64,000 bases of DNA from Thermodesulfovibrio sp. 3462-1 (GCF_040451425.1 NZ_CP144374.1:806001-870000), one strand, 5' to 3'. Shown: positions 18,069 to 31,461, numbered from the stretch's first letter. Notes: generated by a model from the letters alone, not told the origin. Program-made: numbers and translations.

Positions 18069-18973
18069 AATTCTCTTAATACTGCCACTGCGCCTAAAAC
18101 ACCACCCTTGTCTACAAGGCTTGATGTAGTGATTTGCACAGCTGAGGCAAGGGTTTTCATTGCTCTTTTTTTAGCTTCCTGAATAGCTGTCTCAATATAA
18201 ATATTTACTGCCTGAGAAAGTCCTCCAGTTAAAATGATTTTTTCTGGTCTGAAAAGATTTATTAAATTTGCTATTGCAGCGCCAAGGGCTTTACCTGCTT
18301 CTTTAAGAACAGCTCTACAAACAGGATCACCTTCCATTGCTACTCTGTATATGTCTAAAGAAGTTGCTTTGTAAAAATTTCCTTCATAGAGCTCTTTTAT
18401 ATAACTTTCTTCACCATTTTCGATTTTTTCTGTTAAACTGTCTTTTATTGCTCTCGCTGAAGCATACAGTTCCACACATCCTAAAGAACCACAACTACAG
18501 GATTTTCCTTTATAATTTATGCTCATATGTCCAACTTCCATTGGAAACTGAGCAATTTTTCCATTAAACCATAAACCACTACCAATGCCTGTTCCAAGTG
18601 TAAGAAGAATAAAATTTTGAACACCTCTGCCTTCTCCAAAAAAAGCTTCTGCAACTGTTGCTACATTTGCATCATTATCTATTTTTACTTCCACATTATA
18701 TCTGTTTTTTAATTCTTTACCCAACGGATAATTATTGAAAAATGGGATGTTGGCTGTCTCAATTACATTGCCTTCAGTATCCACCAGCCCAGCAACACCA
18801 GCTCCTATTCCAAGCACATTAAATTCCTTCAAAATACTGTCCAGTTCATCAATGATTATTTCCATTGGATTACTACCAGTTGGGAATTTACATATTTTTC
18901 TAATTTTCCAGTCTTTTGAGATTATTCCAATCTTGATATTTGTGCCACCTATGTCAATTCCAATGTAATGCAT
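18056..18973 (-). CDS. ROK family sugar kinase (glucokinase-like)
   Basis: 305 residues. ROK kinase with the phosphate loop [13 protein letters not shown] at the N-terminus and the zinc motif [14 protein letters not shown] near residue 165; the preceding VGHMS supplies the conserved His. GLGTGIGSG-type nucleotide segments are present. Glucokinase is the likeliest activity, but ROK substrate range (glucose, N-acetylmannosamine, others) cannot be read from sequence alone. First gene of the long minus-strand envelope run; it has no ribosome site and an extended -10 box 8 bases before the ATG. Confidence 0.88.
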   Translation of the reverse strand: MHYIGIDIGGTNIKIGIISKDWKIRKICKFPTGSNPMEIIIDELDSILKEFNVLGIGAGVAGLVDTEGNVIETANIPFFNNYPLGKELKNRYNVEVKIDNDANVATVAEAFFGEGRGVQNFILLTLGTGIGSGLWFNGKIAQFPMEVGHMSINYKGKSCSCGSLGCVELYASARAIKDSLTEKIENGEESYIKELYEGNFYKATSLDIYRVAMEGDPVCRAVLKEAGKALGAAIANLINLFRPEKIILTGGLSQAVNIYIETAIQEAKKRAMKTLASAVQITTSSLVDKGGVLGAVAVLRELCRE

Positions 18974-18981
18974 AAAAAAAT

Positions 18982-18990
18982 ATTATATCA
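18982..18990 (-). promoter_or_regulatory. Extended -10 promoter for ROK-lepA-lepB run
   Basis: TGATATAAT (TGn plus a perfect TATAAT) ends 8 bases before the ROK ATG, giving a leader of about 0-2 nt. No Shine-Dalgarno sequence is present. Confidence 0.6.
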
Positions 18991-19059
18991 TAAATATAGA
19001 ATATTGTTAGCTATCCTGATTTCAAGTTTCAGAAAAGGTATTTCAAAAAGCTCAAGTTA

Positions 19060-19068
19060 TGGTAATAT
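19060..19068 (+). promoter_or_regulatory. Extended -10 promoter for aminotransferase-serA unit
   Basis: TGGTAATAT lies about 40 bases before the aminotransferase ATG, leaving a leader of about 33 nt that contains the AAAGGAGG ribosome site. The -35 region is poor. Confidence 0.35.
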
Positions 19069-19107
19069 ATTTTATTATCTAAATTATGTAGATAAAAGGA
19101 GGAAGAG

Positions 19108-20258
19108 ATGCTTTTGAAAAAATATCTGCTTGCACCAGGACCAACTCCAGTCCCGCCGGAAGTACTTCTTAGTATGGCAATGCCCATAATTCATCATCGC
19201 AGTCCTGATTTTTTACCAATTCTGGATTCAGCCAAAAAGGGCCTTCAATGGATTTATCAGACTAAAAATGATGTTTTAATACTTTGCTCTACTGGCACAG
19301 GTGGAATGGTTGCTGCAGTAAACAACTTTTTTTCACCCGGTGAAAAAGTTCTTGTAATAAATGGTGGTAAATTTGGTGAAAGATGGGTAAAAATTGCTCA
19401 GGCTTATGGTTTAACTGTTCATGAAATTGCAGTTGAATGGGGATATTCAGTTGATGTTAATAGAGTTGATGAAGAATTAAAGAAACATCCAGATATTAAA
19501 GGCATTTTTATTCAGGCAAGTGAGACTTCCACAGGTGTGTATCATGATGTTGAGGCAGTTGGAAAGATAGTAAAAAATTATGATGACACATTATTTATTG
19601 TTGACGCCATTTCCGCACTTGTTGCCCATGACATAAAAACTGATGAATGGGGAATTGATGTAATGGTAAGTGGTTCTCAGAAAGGATTTATGCTTCCACC
19701 AGGGCTTGCATTTATAAGTGTAAGTGAAAAGGCTTGGAAAAGAAATGAAAAATCAAAAATGCCAAGATTTTATTTTAATCTTAAAAAAGAAAGAGAAAAC
19801 CTTGCAAAAAATCAAACAAACTTTACTTCAGCTGTATCTCTTATTGTCGGGCTTAATGAAGCTTTGAAACTCATGCAAAAAGAAGGACTTGAAAACATAT
19901 TCCGAAGGCACTCTCTACTGTCTCATGCTACAAGAGAAGCAGCAAAAGAAATAGGACTCAATTTGTTTCCAAAAGGCACACCAAGCAATGCTGTTACAGC
20001 AATTGAAGCACCTGAAGGAATTGATGGACAGATGATTTACAAAACTTTAAGAGAAAAACATGGTGTTACAGCAGCTGGTGGACAGGATAAACTTAAAGGT
20101 AAGATATTCAGAATTGCCCATCTTGGATATGCTGATAAATTTGATGTAATTGTTGGAATTTCAGCACTTGAAATGACACTTAAAGAGCTTGGATACCCTG
20201 TTACTTTTGGTAAAGGTGTTGCAAAGGCAGAAGAAATTTTTTCAAAGGAGGAGATTAA

Positions 20259-20262
<4 letters not shown>
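19108..20262 (+). CDS. Class V aminotransferase, probable phosphoserine aminotransferase
   Basis: 384 residues, PLP enzyme of the alanine-glyoxylate/serine-pyruvate aminotransferase group. Features: APGPTPVPPEVL at the N-terminus, STGTGGMVAAV, and SGSQKGFMLPPG with the PLP lysine at about residue 192. The next gene, serA, begins inside its stop codon (GTGA), so its likely job is the second step of serine synthesis (3-phosphohydroxypyruvate to phosphoserine) in place of a standard SerC. That role is inferred from context; glyoxylate transamination is the alternative. Strong AAAGGAGG ribosome site. Confidence 0.85.
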
Positions 20263-23764
<3,502 letters not shown>

Positions 23765-23768
<4 letters not shown>

Positions 23769-24679
23769 TAGAAAAACTGAATAATGTATCTTAAGGCAAT
23801 ATAAACTATCAAGATGCTTAAAATAAGCTTTATATATTTCTGAGGAACATGTTTTTGCATTCTTGCTCCAAGATATATACCAAAAGCACCACCAATACCA
23901 AAAAGTAAACCAAGTAACCAGTCAGGACTTGTCTGAAGTCCCGCAGGTGAAGGAAGAATTGCATAATAAAGAACCCCAAAAACAGAAGCTGTGGCAGTAC
24001 CCATAAGACATGCTCCTGCTATACTGTGAACAGGAAGCTTAAAAAATGTTACCAAAAAAGGTGACATGATTGCTCCACCACCGATTCCATAGGCTCCACC
24101 TATTACTCCAATAACAAAGGCGACAATAAATACCCAGATTGTGCTGAATGAAAATCTCTCACCCCAAAATTCGTATTCAGTTCTTTTTAAACTGAAAGAG
24201 ATTGTTTTAACAGTAGCTTCTTTGGTAAGCTTCTGGTCAAACTTTTTCTGTGTTTCTGCTTTTTTCTTTTTAAAGGCATCAAGAAAAAGTCTTACACCAA
24301 TATAAAATAATACAAGACCTACGAAAAATTTAAAAGACTTAGGGTCTGGAAGGATTTTTATTCTTATGTAATAACCAATTATAATTCCAGGAACAGTTCC
24401 TATCATAACAACCCATGCAAGAGGCCATGGAATTCTCTTTTCTTTATGATATCTATAAACCCCAGAAGGAATGGCAACAACATTAAAAATAAAGTTTGTT
24501 CCACTTACCCCTGGAGAACTATATTGAAGAACACTTACTTGAAAAGGCAGAAGAAGAAAAGCACCTGATACTCCTCCCATTGATGTAAAAAAAGAGACAA
24601 TAAAAGCAACGAGCGGCGGAATAAGAACATTGGTTGTAACTCCAGATATGGGAAATGTATATGTGAGGAAATCTAACAT
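23765..24679 (-). CDS. TauE/SafE family sulfite exporter-type permease
   Basis: 304 residues, about eight hydrophobic segments in two halves, with the repeated glycine-rich motifs FTSMGGVSGAFLLLPFQV and VIGGAYGIGGGAIMSPFLV typical of the TauE/SafE family (export of sulfite, sulfonates or related anions). A charged linker (about 125-165) separates the halves. The substrate is unknown; in a sulfur-reducing organism sulfite is plausible but unproven. No ribosome site precedes the ATG; a TAAAAT box lies 6 bases upstream. Confidence 0.85.
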
Positions 24680-24685
24680 ATCTCA

Positions 24686-24691
24686 ATTTTA
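24686..24691 (-). promoter_or_regulatory. -10 box, predicted leaderless start of TauE-type gene
   Basis: TAAAAT ends 6 bases before the ATG at 24679, and a weak TTGTTT lies 17 bp further upstream. No Shine-Dalgarno sequence. Confidence 0.5.
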
Positions 24692-24742
24692 TTCGATTTC
24701 CTCACACAAAACAAATTAAATTTTTTTTATTTTCGTATAAAA

Positions 24743-24991
24743 TTATTTTGAACTGAGCTCTTCAATCAAGATATTTCTTATTTTATCTTCTGATGGAAGT
24801 GGAAATCCTGCATGTTTAAGTTTTCCATTAACAAGTAAGCCAGGCATGACTTGTGTATATTTAAAAATCTCCTTCATATCCTTGATATGACTCATTTCTG
24901 CCTGAATACCAAGTTGGGATACAACTTTTTTCACTGTTTCTTCAACCTTATAGCAGTTAGCACAACCAGGACCAAGAATTTTAATATCCAT
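24743..24991 (-). CDS. Small thioredoxin-like protein (redox-active disulfide protein 2 type)
   Basis: 82 residues: MDIKILGPGCANCYKVEE carries a CANC redox motif (Cys10, Cys13), and TQVMPGLLVNGKLKHAGFPLPSEDKI has the cis-Pro region of the thioredoxin fold. This matches the short archaeal/bacterial thioredoxins whose partners are mostly unknown. An AGGATGGGA site precedes the ATG. Its neighbours are the TauE permease and the DUF255 protein; whether they act together is unknown. Confidence 0.87.
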   Translation of the reverse strand: MDIKILGPGCANCYKVEETVKKVVSQLGIQAEMSHIKDMKEIFKYTQVMPGLLVNGKLKHAGFPLPSEDKIRNILIEELSSK

Positions 24992-25032
24992 AATCCCATC
25001 CTATAAGAATTTTTTTATTTATAATATATTTT

Positions 25033-26823
25033 TCACAATTTCAAAAATTTTGCTAACTCTTCTGGCTCATAGATTTGATCAAAATACTTTGAGCCAACTG
25101 AGGGGATTATGTAGTTGCCGTCCTTTTGTCTATGAGCAATAACTGTAAAAGGTGTTATCTGATGAATTGTTGCTTTTCCAATATTAGACTCTACAGTAGT
25201 ATAAAAATTCAATGTTAGCAAGTCAAAATAACTGAGCAATGCTTTAATATAGTAAGGCGAAAGATATGGGGAAGCTAAATTTGAAAAGGCTTTTAAAGAC
25301 ATGTTTGCAAGATCAAAATATTTTTCATTTCTCTTAATTGCATGCAATTTCAGAAGATTAATTATCATTATTGAATTTGCTGAAGGGTAGGGCGTGTCAT
25401 GAATACTCTTATGTCTGATGGAAAAAATTGACTCTTCAGAGTCATAGAATCCACCATATTCTTCATCCCAGAGCTTATTTATTGCCATTTCTGTTATGAT
25501 AGTTGCCTTATTTAAATACTCATCTTTTGAAGTTACCTCATATGCTGAAATTAGCGCTGAAGTTATATAGGCGTAGTCATCAAGCAAAGCATGTATCTTT
25601 TTGGTTCTGTAAAGAGTGTTTTCATCAAATAAAGCTCTTAGAGTATTATCAATGGCTGATAGAGCCATATTAAGCAGGTTTTTATCTTTAATAATTCTCC
25701 ATGCTTTAATAAATGCCTCGGCACAAACTCCATTTACAAAACAATAAATTGATTTATCTGTTTCTGGAGACTGCCTATGTTTTCTTTTTAAAATGAAACT
25801 CTCCTTTAACTGTTTAATCAATTCCCTATCTCTGCCAATGAGAACAAATCTCTCACCAATCATTGCCTTTCCCTCTACAAGTGTAATTGTCATGTCAGAA
25901 ATTTCTCTGAGTTCTTGCTCCTGCCATGTGTAGTAAAAAGGATCGGCAAATTGGCTTGAATAAAAATAGCCTTCCGGAGAAAAGAGATTGTTTTTCAGGT
26001 AATTAACTATTTCAATAGCTATGTCCATGTAAAAGGGATCCTTTAAGATATTGTATGCATCAAGATAATTTATTATGTGCCATGCATTATCTATGGCGAG
26101 TTTTTCAAAATGTGGCATTAACCATGCTCTGTCAGTGGCATATCTATGAAATCCTCCCTCAAGGTGGTCATAAATTCCTCCAGAAACCATGCTTTTTAGG
26201 GTTGTTTCAATTGCAGATTTAATCCATGGTTTTGGTCTTATCCAGTATCTCCACAAAAGCAAATCAATATGAGCATAAATCGGGAATTTAGGAGTCTTTT
26301 TAAACCCGCCAAATTCAAAATCAATTTCTTTTACTATCTCTTCCTCAGGATTTTGAAGAAGTTCCTGCCTAATTTCAGAAGGCATAACCATTGTTGGCTT
26401 AACTGCATCAACAATTGTTTGAGAACGCTGCAAAATTTTTTCTTTGTTCATTTTATAAAGATCAATAACTTTTTCTATCATTGTTTTAAAATGATTTTTT
26501 CCTTCATTAATGCTATAGTTCACACCAGAAAAAGGCTTACCCTCGGGAGTTAAAAAAAGATTAAGAGGCCAGCCACTTCCCTGTCCAATAATGTATGAAG
26601 CCTTTTGATAAAATAGATCCAGATCAGGTCTTTCATCTCTGTCAATATGAACAGGAATAAAGTTTTTATTTATAATTTCTGCGATTTCATAATCATCAAG
26701 GCATTCTTCTTTCATTTTTTTACAGTAATTACACCATTTTGCAGTAATGTGAAGAAAAATTGGTTTGTCTTCAATTTCTGCCTTTTTAAATGAATTTTCT
26801 TCATAAGGTAACCATTCAATCAT
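25033..26823 (-). CDS. DUF255 thioredoxin-domain protein (YyaL/SPATA20 family)
   Basis: 596 residues. The N-terminal thioredoxin-like domain contains [22 protein letters not shown] and [17 protein letters not shown]; an alpha/alpha-barrel-like region follows with the family signature [35 protein letters not shown]. Family function is not established. It is somewhat shorter than the usual ~680 residues. I chose the ATG at 26823 (GGAG site, 8-bp overlap with trpF) over a start at 26862 that would add 13 Lys-rich residues. Confidence 0.88.
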   Translation of the reverse strand: MIEWLPYEENSFKKAEIEDKPIFLHITAKWCNYCKKMKEECLDDYEIAEIINKNFIPVHIDRDERPDLDLFYQKASYIIGQGSGWPLNLFLTPEGKPFSGVNYSINEGKNHFKTMIEKVIDLYKMNKEKILQRSQTIVDAVKPTMVMPSEIRQELLQNPEEEIVKEIDFEFGGFKKTPKFPIYAHIDLLLWRYWIRPKPWIKSAIETTLKSMVSGGIYDHLEGGFHRYATDRAWLMPHFEKLAIDNAWHIINYLDAYNILKDPFYMDIAIEIVNYLKNNLFSPEGYFYSSQFADPFYYTWQEQELREISDMTITLVEGKAMIGERFVLIGRDRELIKQLKESFILKRKHRQSPETDKSIYCFVNGVCAEAFIKAWRIIKDKNLLNMALSAIDNTLRALFDENTLYRTKKIHALLDDYAYITSALISAYEVTSKDEYLNKATIITEMAINKLWDEEYGGFYDSEESIFSIRHKSIHDTPYPSANSIMIINLLKLHAIKRNEKYFDLANMSLKAFSNLASPYLSPYYIKALLSYFDLLTLNFYTTVESNIGKATIHQITPFTVIAHRQKDGNYIIPSVGSKYFDQIYEPEELAKFLKL

Positions 26824-27469
26824 CTTTTTCTCCTTTAATTTTTTTAGATTTTGCTTTTTCAATAAATTTTTTTACAAGCTCAGGGTCTTTTTTGCCTTTG
26901 TAAAGCTCCACCCCACTGCTTACATCAACTCCGTAGGGAGATGTTTTTTTTATTGCCTCTTCCACATTGAATATATTCAATCCACCTGAAAGTATAACCC
27001 TGCCAAACTGTTTCGCTACTTTGACACATTCCCAATTAAATGTTTTTCCTGTTCCACCATATTCATCTTTACTGAAACTGTCAAGAAGAAAGGCTGATAC
27101 ATTGTAATCATTCAATACTTCTTTTAAAGATTTACCATCTGGTAGATTTCCAGTTTCATTAATTCTAAATGCCTTAATAACCCTCTGGAAATTATTGCAA
27201 ACTTGAGGAGGCTCATCTCCATGAAGCTGAACTGTATCAATTCCGGTAAAGGCCATGATTTCTTTAATTTTTTCAAAATCTTCGTTTACAAAAACACCAA
27301 CAAAGTTTACAAAAGGAGGAAGAGACTTTATTATCTCTTTTGCTTTCTGAGGTTCTATATATCGTGGACTTTTTTTATAGAAAATAAAACCTATGGCATC
27401 AGCTCCACATTCTGCTGCCCACAAAGCATCTTCAAGATTTGTTATTCCACAAATTTTAACTCTAACCAT
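26816..27469 (-). CDS. trpF: Phosphoribosylanthranilate isomerase
   Basis: Third step of tryptophan synthesis, TIM-barrel, 217 residues. [14 protein letters not shown] holds the catalytic Cys near residue 7, later VQLHGDE and LLDSF with the catalytic Asp, then ILSGGLN and GVDVSSGVE for phosphate binding. The ATG at 27469 follows an AAAGG site; a longer start at 27508 would run back into the heptosyltransferase gene. No other trp genes are near, so trpF is isolated in an LPS-core gene group. Confidence 0.95.
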   Translation of the reverse strand: MVRVKICGITNLEDALWAAECGADAIGFIFYKKSPRYIEPQKAKEIIKSLPPFVNFVGVFVNEDFEKIKEIMAFTGIDTVQLHGDEPPQVCNNFQRVIKAFRINETGNLPDGKSLKEVLNDYNVSAFLLDSFSKDEYGGTGKTFNWECVKVAKQFGRVILSGGLNIFNVEEAIKKTSPYGVDVSSGVELYKGKKDPELVKKFIEKAKSKKIKGEKDD

Positions 27470-27488
27470 CTCATACCTTTTTGATACT

Positions 27489-28487
27489 TCATGTTGCCAT
27501 CCATTCAACTACTCTATTATATACCACCTGAGGTGTGATTTCTCTCATACATTTTTGATCCCTGCAATGTCTTCTAAAGCATGGGCTGCATGGCAGCTCT
27601 GACTTTACTATCAAATGACCTTGTCCAAATGGTCCTGTTCTTTGAGGAGATGTGGGGCCGAATAGGGCAACTACTTTTTTACCACAGGCAACTGCAAGAT
27701 GCATGGTTCCAGTATCAGGGGTTATAACAAAGAGAGATTTTTTAAATGCGGCAATTAATTCTTTGAGAGTTGTTTTACCTGCTACTGACCTTGCCTTACC
27801 TTTTGTATATTGTTCAATTTTGAAAGCCTCTGCCTCATCAGACTTTGAACCAATAATTAAAAAATTGTAAGGTAACATCTTTATAATCTCAATGAAATAG
27901 GGTAGGGGCCAGTTTTTTGACTGCCATCTCGTTGATGGAATTATTACAACAAAATCATTAAATTCACTGAGCCAGTCTGGTTCTTTTTCCTGAGGAAGAG
28001 GGAACTTTACGGAATTGATTTTGCACCCAAATGCTTTTGCAACCTCAAGATAACGCAAAACAGCATGTGTGTCTACTGAAACAGAGATTTTTTTGTTGTA
28101 AAAACAGGAGCTAAACTCCCTTGCTTCCTTAAATCCTGCTCTTACTGGAGAAGCACTCAACCATGTAATAAATCCACTTCTAAAAAGCCCCTGAAGATCC
28201 ACTGTAATATCATATTTTTCATTTTTCAACTTTTCTCTCAAACTTTGAAACTCCTTGACAGTCAGAGCAATGTTTTTTATGTCCTTCCATCTGTTTTTAT
28301 CCACTGTAATAACTTTGTCAATCAAGGGATGTTCAGTTAAAAGCTCTTCAAATTCCTTTGAGACAATCCAGTGAATTTTAATATCTGGAAAGTTTTCTTT
28401 TACTGCATTTAAAAAAGCTAAACTGTGAACAATATCTCCAAGAGAACTTGGTTTAACAAGAAGAAGTTTTTTTACTCTTTCAAGCAT
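27489..28487 (-). CDS. waaC: Glycosyltransferase family 9, heptosyltransferase I-like
   Basis: Adds a heptose from ADP-heptose to Kdo of lipid A in LPS inner-core synthesis. 332 residues, GT-B fold: [21 protein letters not shown] at the N-terminus, [10 protein letters not shown] and, in the C-terminal half, [35 protein letters not shown]. It overlaps the fused waaF gene by 8 bp. Assignment to heptosyltransferase I rather than II rests on overall resemblance and the presence of a second, WaaF-like gene next door. Confidence 0.85.
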   Translation of the reverse strand: MLERVKKLLLVKPSSLGDIVHSLAFLNAVKENFPDIKIHWIVSKEFEELLTEHPLIDKVITVDKNRWKDIKNIALTVKEFQSLREKLKNEKYDITVDLQGLFRSGFITWLSASPVRAGFKEAREFSSCFYNKKISVSVDTHAVLRYLEVAKAFGCKINSVKFPLPQEKEPDWLSEFNDFVVIIPSTRWQSKNWPLPYFIEIIKMLPYNFLIIGSKSDEAEAFKIEQYTKGKARSVAGKTTLKELIAAFKKSLFVITPDTGTMHLAVACGKKVVALFGPTSPQRTGPFGQGHLIVKSELPCSPCFRRHCRDQKCMREITPQVVYNRVVEWMAT

Positions 28488-29916
28488 TCATATCCCTTTT
28501 TATAATCTCCACTGCTTCTTTCAAATTCTTAGCATCTTTTCCAATAAGAATACCTCTTGCACCAATTGATCTGGCAAGCTCAATATCTATCTGTTTGTCT
28601 CCCACAACATAGGAGTTTTTAAAATCAATATTGTACTTGTAACGGGCTATTAAAGGCATTCCAGGATTTGGTTTTCTGCAAAAACATCCGTCCTCAGGAT
28701 GATGTGGGCAGTAAAGAAAATCATCAAATCCGTATTTTTCAATAAAAAATTTATTAACTTCTTTTACAAACTCCTCTTCAACAATACCCCTTCTGATGCC
28801 AGACTGATTTGTAACTCCAATGAGAAGAAATCCAGCATCCTTCAATTCTCTGAGGCTTTCAATCTCGGGAAAAAGCTCAAAATTTTCCCATCTTCTTAAG
28901 TAATTTGCATCTTTACATAGTGTTCCATCTCTATCAAAAAATACTGCACGATTAGAGGGAAAAAGTTCTAAAAGAACATTCCATACTTCTTCAACATCAA
29001 TGGATTTCATGCATTTTATGTCATCGCATCTGTTTTTAAAACAAGGACTACAGCTCATATTACTTCTTATAACTTTTCCTGCAAATTTTGGTGGTCCTGT
29101 TAGCTCTGGCGAGGTAGAGCCAAATATGGCAACAAGAGGAACTCCTGTTGCATAACCAAGATGCATTATCCCAGAGTCATTGCAAAGCAAGAGATCACAT
29201 TCTGAAAGAAGACATATTAATTCACTTAGAGAGGTTTTCCCTGTAAAGTCATAAACACTGGAATTTTCAATTTTTAAGCCCTCCGCAGAGTTTCCAAAAA
29301 TAACAACAGAGCCCTTTTCAGTAAATCTTTCAACTATTTCAATAAATTTGTGAGTTTCCCATTTTTTAGTATCTCCATATTTTGCACCGGGAGCAACTGC
29401 AAGAACAGGTCTTTTAAGTCCTTTTAATTTCTCTCTTGCTTTTAATCTTTCTTCAATTGGAGGATTTATCCATGGATAATCAGGAGAAAGAGAAGGATTA
29501 AATCTTTTAGGAATCTCAAAAAAATAATCAATGTGGTGGATTTTTCTGTCCTCTCCATGATACGGAACAGGATGGGTAAGAAGCAGTCCTCTCATGTCTC
29601 TGTTCCATCCAACTCTTTCAGGAATTCCTGAAAGAAAGCTTATTAAAGCAGCGTCAAAGGCATTCTGAAGAAGATAGGCTCTCTTGAATTTCTTTTTTCT
29701 TAATTCCTTGATTATCTTTATTTTATCTGTAATTCTGGTTTTATAAATAATTACCTCATTAATGGAACTTTCCCATTTAAATAAGTCAGCAAGTTTTTCC
29801 TTTACGAGAATTGAGATATTTGAATCTGAATGAAGCTTCCGAATTCCTCTTATAGCAGGCAGACTCATTACAGCATCACCGAGCCAGTTAACAGCACGGA
29901 TTAAAACATTGTCCAT
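28480..29916 (-). CDS. Heptosyltransferase II fused to heptose bisphosphate phosphatase (WaaF-GmhB)
   Basis: 478 residues, two enzymes in one chain. Residues 1-323 form a GT9 heptosyltransferase (IRAVNWLGDAVMSLPAIRGI; LLCNDSGIMHLGYATGVPLVAIFGSTSPELTGP). Residues 324-478 form a HAD phosphatase like GmhB: nucleophile motif VFFDRDGTL, VTNQSGIRRG, the zinc loop CPHHPEDGCFCRKP and VVGDKQIDIELARSIG. GmhB makes heptose 1-phosphate, the precursor of ADP-heptose, so the chain couples making the donor with using it. First gene of waaF-waaC-trpF-DUF255; TAAAAT lies 6 bases before the ATG and there is no ribosome site. Confidence 0.9.
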   Translation of the reverse strand: MDNVLIRAVNWLGDAVMSLPAIRGIRKLHSDSNISILVKEKLADLFKWESSINEVIIYKTRITDKIKIIKELRKKKFKRAYLLQNAFDAALISFLSGIPERVGWNRDMRGLLLTHPVPYHGEDRKIHHIDYFFEIPKRFNPSLSPDYPWINPPIEERLKAREKLKGLKRPVLAVAPGAKYGDTKKWETHKFIEIVERFTEKGSVVIFGNSAEGLKIENSSVYDFTGKTSLSELICLLSECDLLLCNDSGIMHLGYATGVPLVAIFGSTSPELTGPPKFAGKVIRSNMSCSPCFKNRCDDIKCMKSIDVEEVWNVLLELFPSNRAVFFDRDGTLCKDANYLRRWENFELFPEIESLRELKDAGFLLIGVTNQSGIRRGIVEEEFVKEVNKFFIEKYGFDDFLYCPHHPEDGCFCRKPNPGMPLIARYKYNIDFKNSYVVGDKQIDIELARSIGARGILIGKDAKNLKEAVEIIKRDMNA

Positions 29917-29922
29917 GCATGT

Positions 29923-29952
29923 ATTTTAAAGCTATTTGCACCTGTATTGCAA
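29923..29952 (-). promoter_or_regulatory. Promoter of waaF-gmhB unit, predicted leaderless start
   Basis: Minus strand: TTGCAA (29952-29947), 18-bp spacer, TAAAAT (29928-29923), 6 bases, ATG at 29916. No Shine-Dalgarno sequence. The -35 lies in one arm of the inverted repeat shared with the divergent promoter. Confidence 0.5.
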
Positions 29953-29954
29953 AT
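29934..29954. repeat. Inverted repeat ATTTGCA-N7-TGCAAAT between divergent promoters
   Basis: A perfect 7-bp inverted repeat sits in the 52-bp gap between waaF (-) and the DUF3553 gene (+). Each arm contains a TTGCA that could be the -35 of the outgoing promoter, so it is either a pair of mirrored -35 boxes, an operator, or both. Confidence 0.6.
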
Positions 29955-29962
29955 GGTATAAT
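29935..29962 (+). promoter_or_regulatory. Promoter of DUF3553-ABC unit, predicted leaderless start
   Basis: TTTGCA (29935-29940), 16-bp spacer, TATAAT (29957-29962) extended by TGG. The ATG at 29969 is 6 bases downstream and there is no Shine-Dalgarno sequence. Confidence 0.65.
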
Positions 29963-29968
29963 TAAAAA

Positions 29969-30208
29969 ATGCGTGCACGAACTTATTTAAAAATAGGCGA
30001 TAAAGTAAGGCATCTAAATTATGCTTGCTGGGGTATAGGAGAGGTCATTGAAGAAAAAAACTCACATCTGCCCGGTGGACTATGCCTTGTCAGAATTATC
30101 TTTGAAGATGGTATTGAAAGATGCTTTATTAACAATTTTGACCATGAAATGTGCTGCTATTATACTGGAATTAGATTAATTGAAGAGTTTAGTATCTGGG
30201 AGACATAA
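29969..30208 (+). CDS. DUF3553-like small protein
   Basis: 79 residues. The fold-like pattern YLKIGDKVRHLNYACWGIGEVIEE, VRIIFEDGIERCFI resembles DUF3553 and other small SH3-like barrel domains found in nucleic-acid-associated proteins. It has several Cys residues in the second half (MCCYY). Function unknown. Its TAA stop is followed at once by the TTG start of an ABC-transporter ATPase, so the two are cotranscribed and probably translationally coupled. Confidence 0.7.
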   Translation: MRARTYLKIGDKVRHLNYACWGIGEVIEEKNSHLPGGLCLVRIIFEDGIERCFINNFDHEMCCYYTGIRLIEEFSIWET

Positions 30209-31141
30209 TTGGGATTTTTAAAAACAATTGACTTAAATAAAACTTTCAAAATTGAAACCTTAAAAATTCCAGCAGTGGAAAACCTAAACATTGAAATTAA
30301 TAGAGATGAAATTTTTGCTCTTGTTGGGGAGAGTGGTTCTGGAAAATCTACAGTGGCAAGACTTTTAATTAAGTTGATAAAACCAGATAGTGGACATATC
30401 CTTTTCAAAGGACACAATATATGGCAGATGAAAAAGGATGATTCAGTGATTTTCAGAAAATCAGTAAGTATAGTATTTCAGGACCCGTATGCATCTTTGA
30501 ATCCACGAATGAAAATTCAGAGTATTGTGGAAGAACCATTAAAAATACATGGTCAATTTTCTGCAGAGGAGGCAAAATTAAAAATTATTGAAATTATCAA
30601 AGAAATGGGACTTGATGAAACAATACTTGACAGATATCCCCATCAACTAAGTGGTGGTCAAAGACAGAGAGTAGCCATTGCAAGGGCATTAATACTGAAT
30701 CCAGAAATTTTGATAGCTGATGAACCACTTTCTGCTCTTGATATTTCTCTGCAGGCTTCTCTTTTACAGTTATTGACAAGAATAAAAGAAAGCAGGAAAA
30801 TGGGAATTTTATTCATTACTCATGATTTAAACATTGTGAGAACCATAAGTCACTATGTAGCAGTAATGCATCTTGGAAGAATCGTTGAAGAGGGGCAGAC
30901 AGGAGAAATATTTAAAAATCCACTTCATCCTTATACACAGGTTCTTATAAATAGTATTCCAGGTTTTCATAGAAGAAATAGAAAAAAAACACCAAGAATA
31001 TCAACTGAAGAGAAACTCTCATGGAATTTAAAGGGTTGCAGATTCTTCAATAGATGCGACTACAAAATGTCTATCTGTGAAAATAATATTCCCGAACTTA
31101 AAACTATCCGAGGCAGAAAAATCAGATGTTTACTATATTAG
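30209..31141 (+). CDS. Oligopeptide/dipeptide-type ABC transporter ATP-binding protein (DppF/OppF-like)
   Basis: 310 residues. Walker A GESGSGKST (about residue 42), Q loop, signature LSGGQRQRVAIARAL, Walker B ILIADEPLSALD, switch His in ITHD and the oligo/HPY C-terminal extension with CRFFNRCDYKMSIC. Such subunits energise peptide, nickel or related uptake with a second ATPase, two permeases and a binding protein, none of which is here. The start is TTG at 30209 with a GGGAG site. As an orphan ATPase it must pair with components encoded elsewhere or have another role. Confidence 0.88.
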   Translation: MGFLKTIDLNKTFKIETLKIPAVENLNIEINRDEIFALVGESGSGKSTVARLLIKLIKPDSGHILFKGHNIWQMKKDDSVIFRKSVSIVFQDPYASLNPRMKIQSIVEEPLKIHGQFSAEEAKLKIIEIIKEMGLDETILDRYPHQLSGGQRQRVAIARALILNPEILIADEPLSALDISLQASLLQLLTRIKESRKMGILFITHDLNIVRTISHYVAVMHLGRIVEEGQTGEIFKNPLHPYTQVLINSIPGFHRRNRKKTPRISTEEKLSWNLKGCRFFNRCDYKMSICENNIPELKTIRGRKIRCLLY

Positions 31142-31164
31142 CAGGATCTTAATAAAACTCGTTG

Positions 31165-31194
31165 CACTTATGAGTAAAACTGTTTTCATAAGTG
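31165..31194. terminator. Intrinsic terminator hairpin between ABC and cupin genes
   Basis: Perfect 9-bp inverted repeat CACTTATGA/TCATAAGTG with a 12-base loop, followed on the + strand by a T-rich stretch (TTCATCTTTTT). It lies 24 bases after the ABC gene and 10 before the convergent cupin stop, so it may serve both. Confidence 0.6.
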
Positions 31195-31203
31195 TTCATC
31201 TTT

Positions 31204-31461
31204 TTAATGGTGATGCTCTTTCTCTGAATGTCCACCTGCAATTATATAGATTGTCTCTTCACTGGAGAGATTTTCAAAGTAAAGGCTTTCTTCCTCTACA
31301 ATATGAATAGCCTGTCCTTCAGTAAGAATTCCATTCCATATACCGGTTGCTCTAACTTTTCCTTTCAGTATCAACACGATTTTTTCATGTCCCTTACCAG
31401 GCTTTATAATTCTGTTTTTTAGAGGGTCTCTTTTGAACCAGTAAATAGCTCTCTTATACAT
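31204..31461 (-). CDS. Small cupin-like protein
   Basis: 85 residues. A single compact beta domain: RIIKPGKGHEKIVLILKGKVRATGIW, then TEGQAIHIVEEESLYFENLSSEETIYIIAGGH, the spacing of a one-domain cupin, ending in a His-rich tail (HSEKEHHH) that could bind metal. No enzymatic assignment. It overlaps the DUF523 gene by 8 bp and so belongs to its transcript. Confidence 0.65.
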   Translation of the reverse strand: MYKRAIYWFKRDPLKNRIIKPGKGHEKIVLILKGKVRATGIWNGILTEGQAIHIVEEESLYFENLSSEETIYIIAGGHSEKEHHH

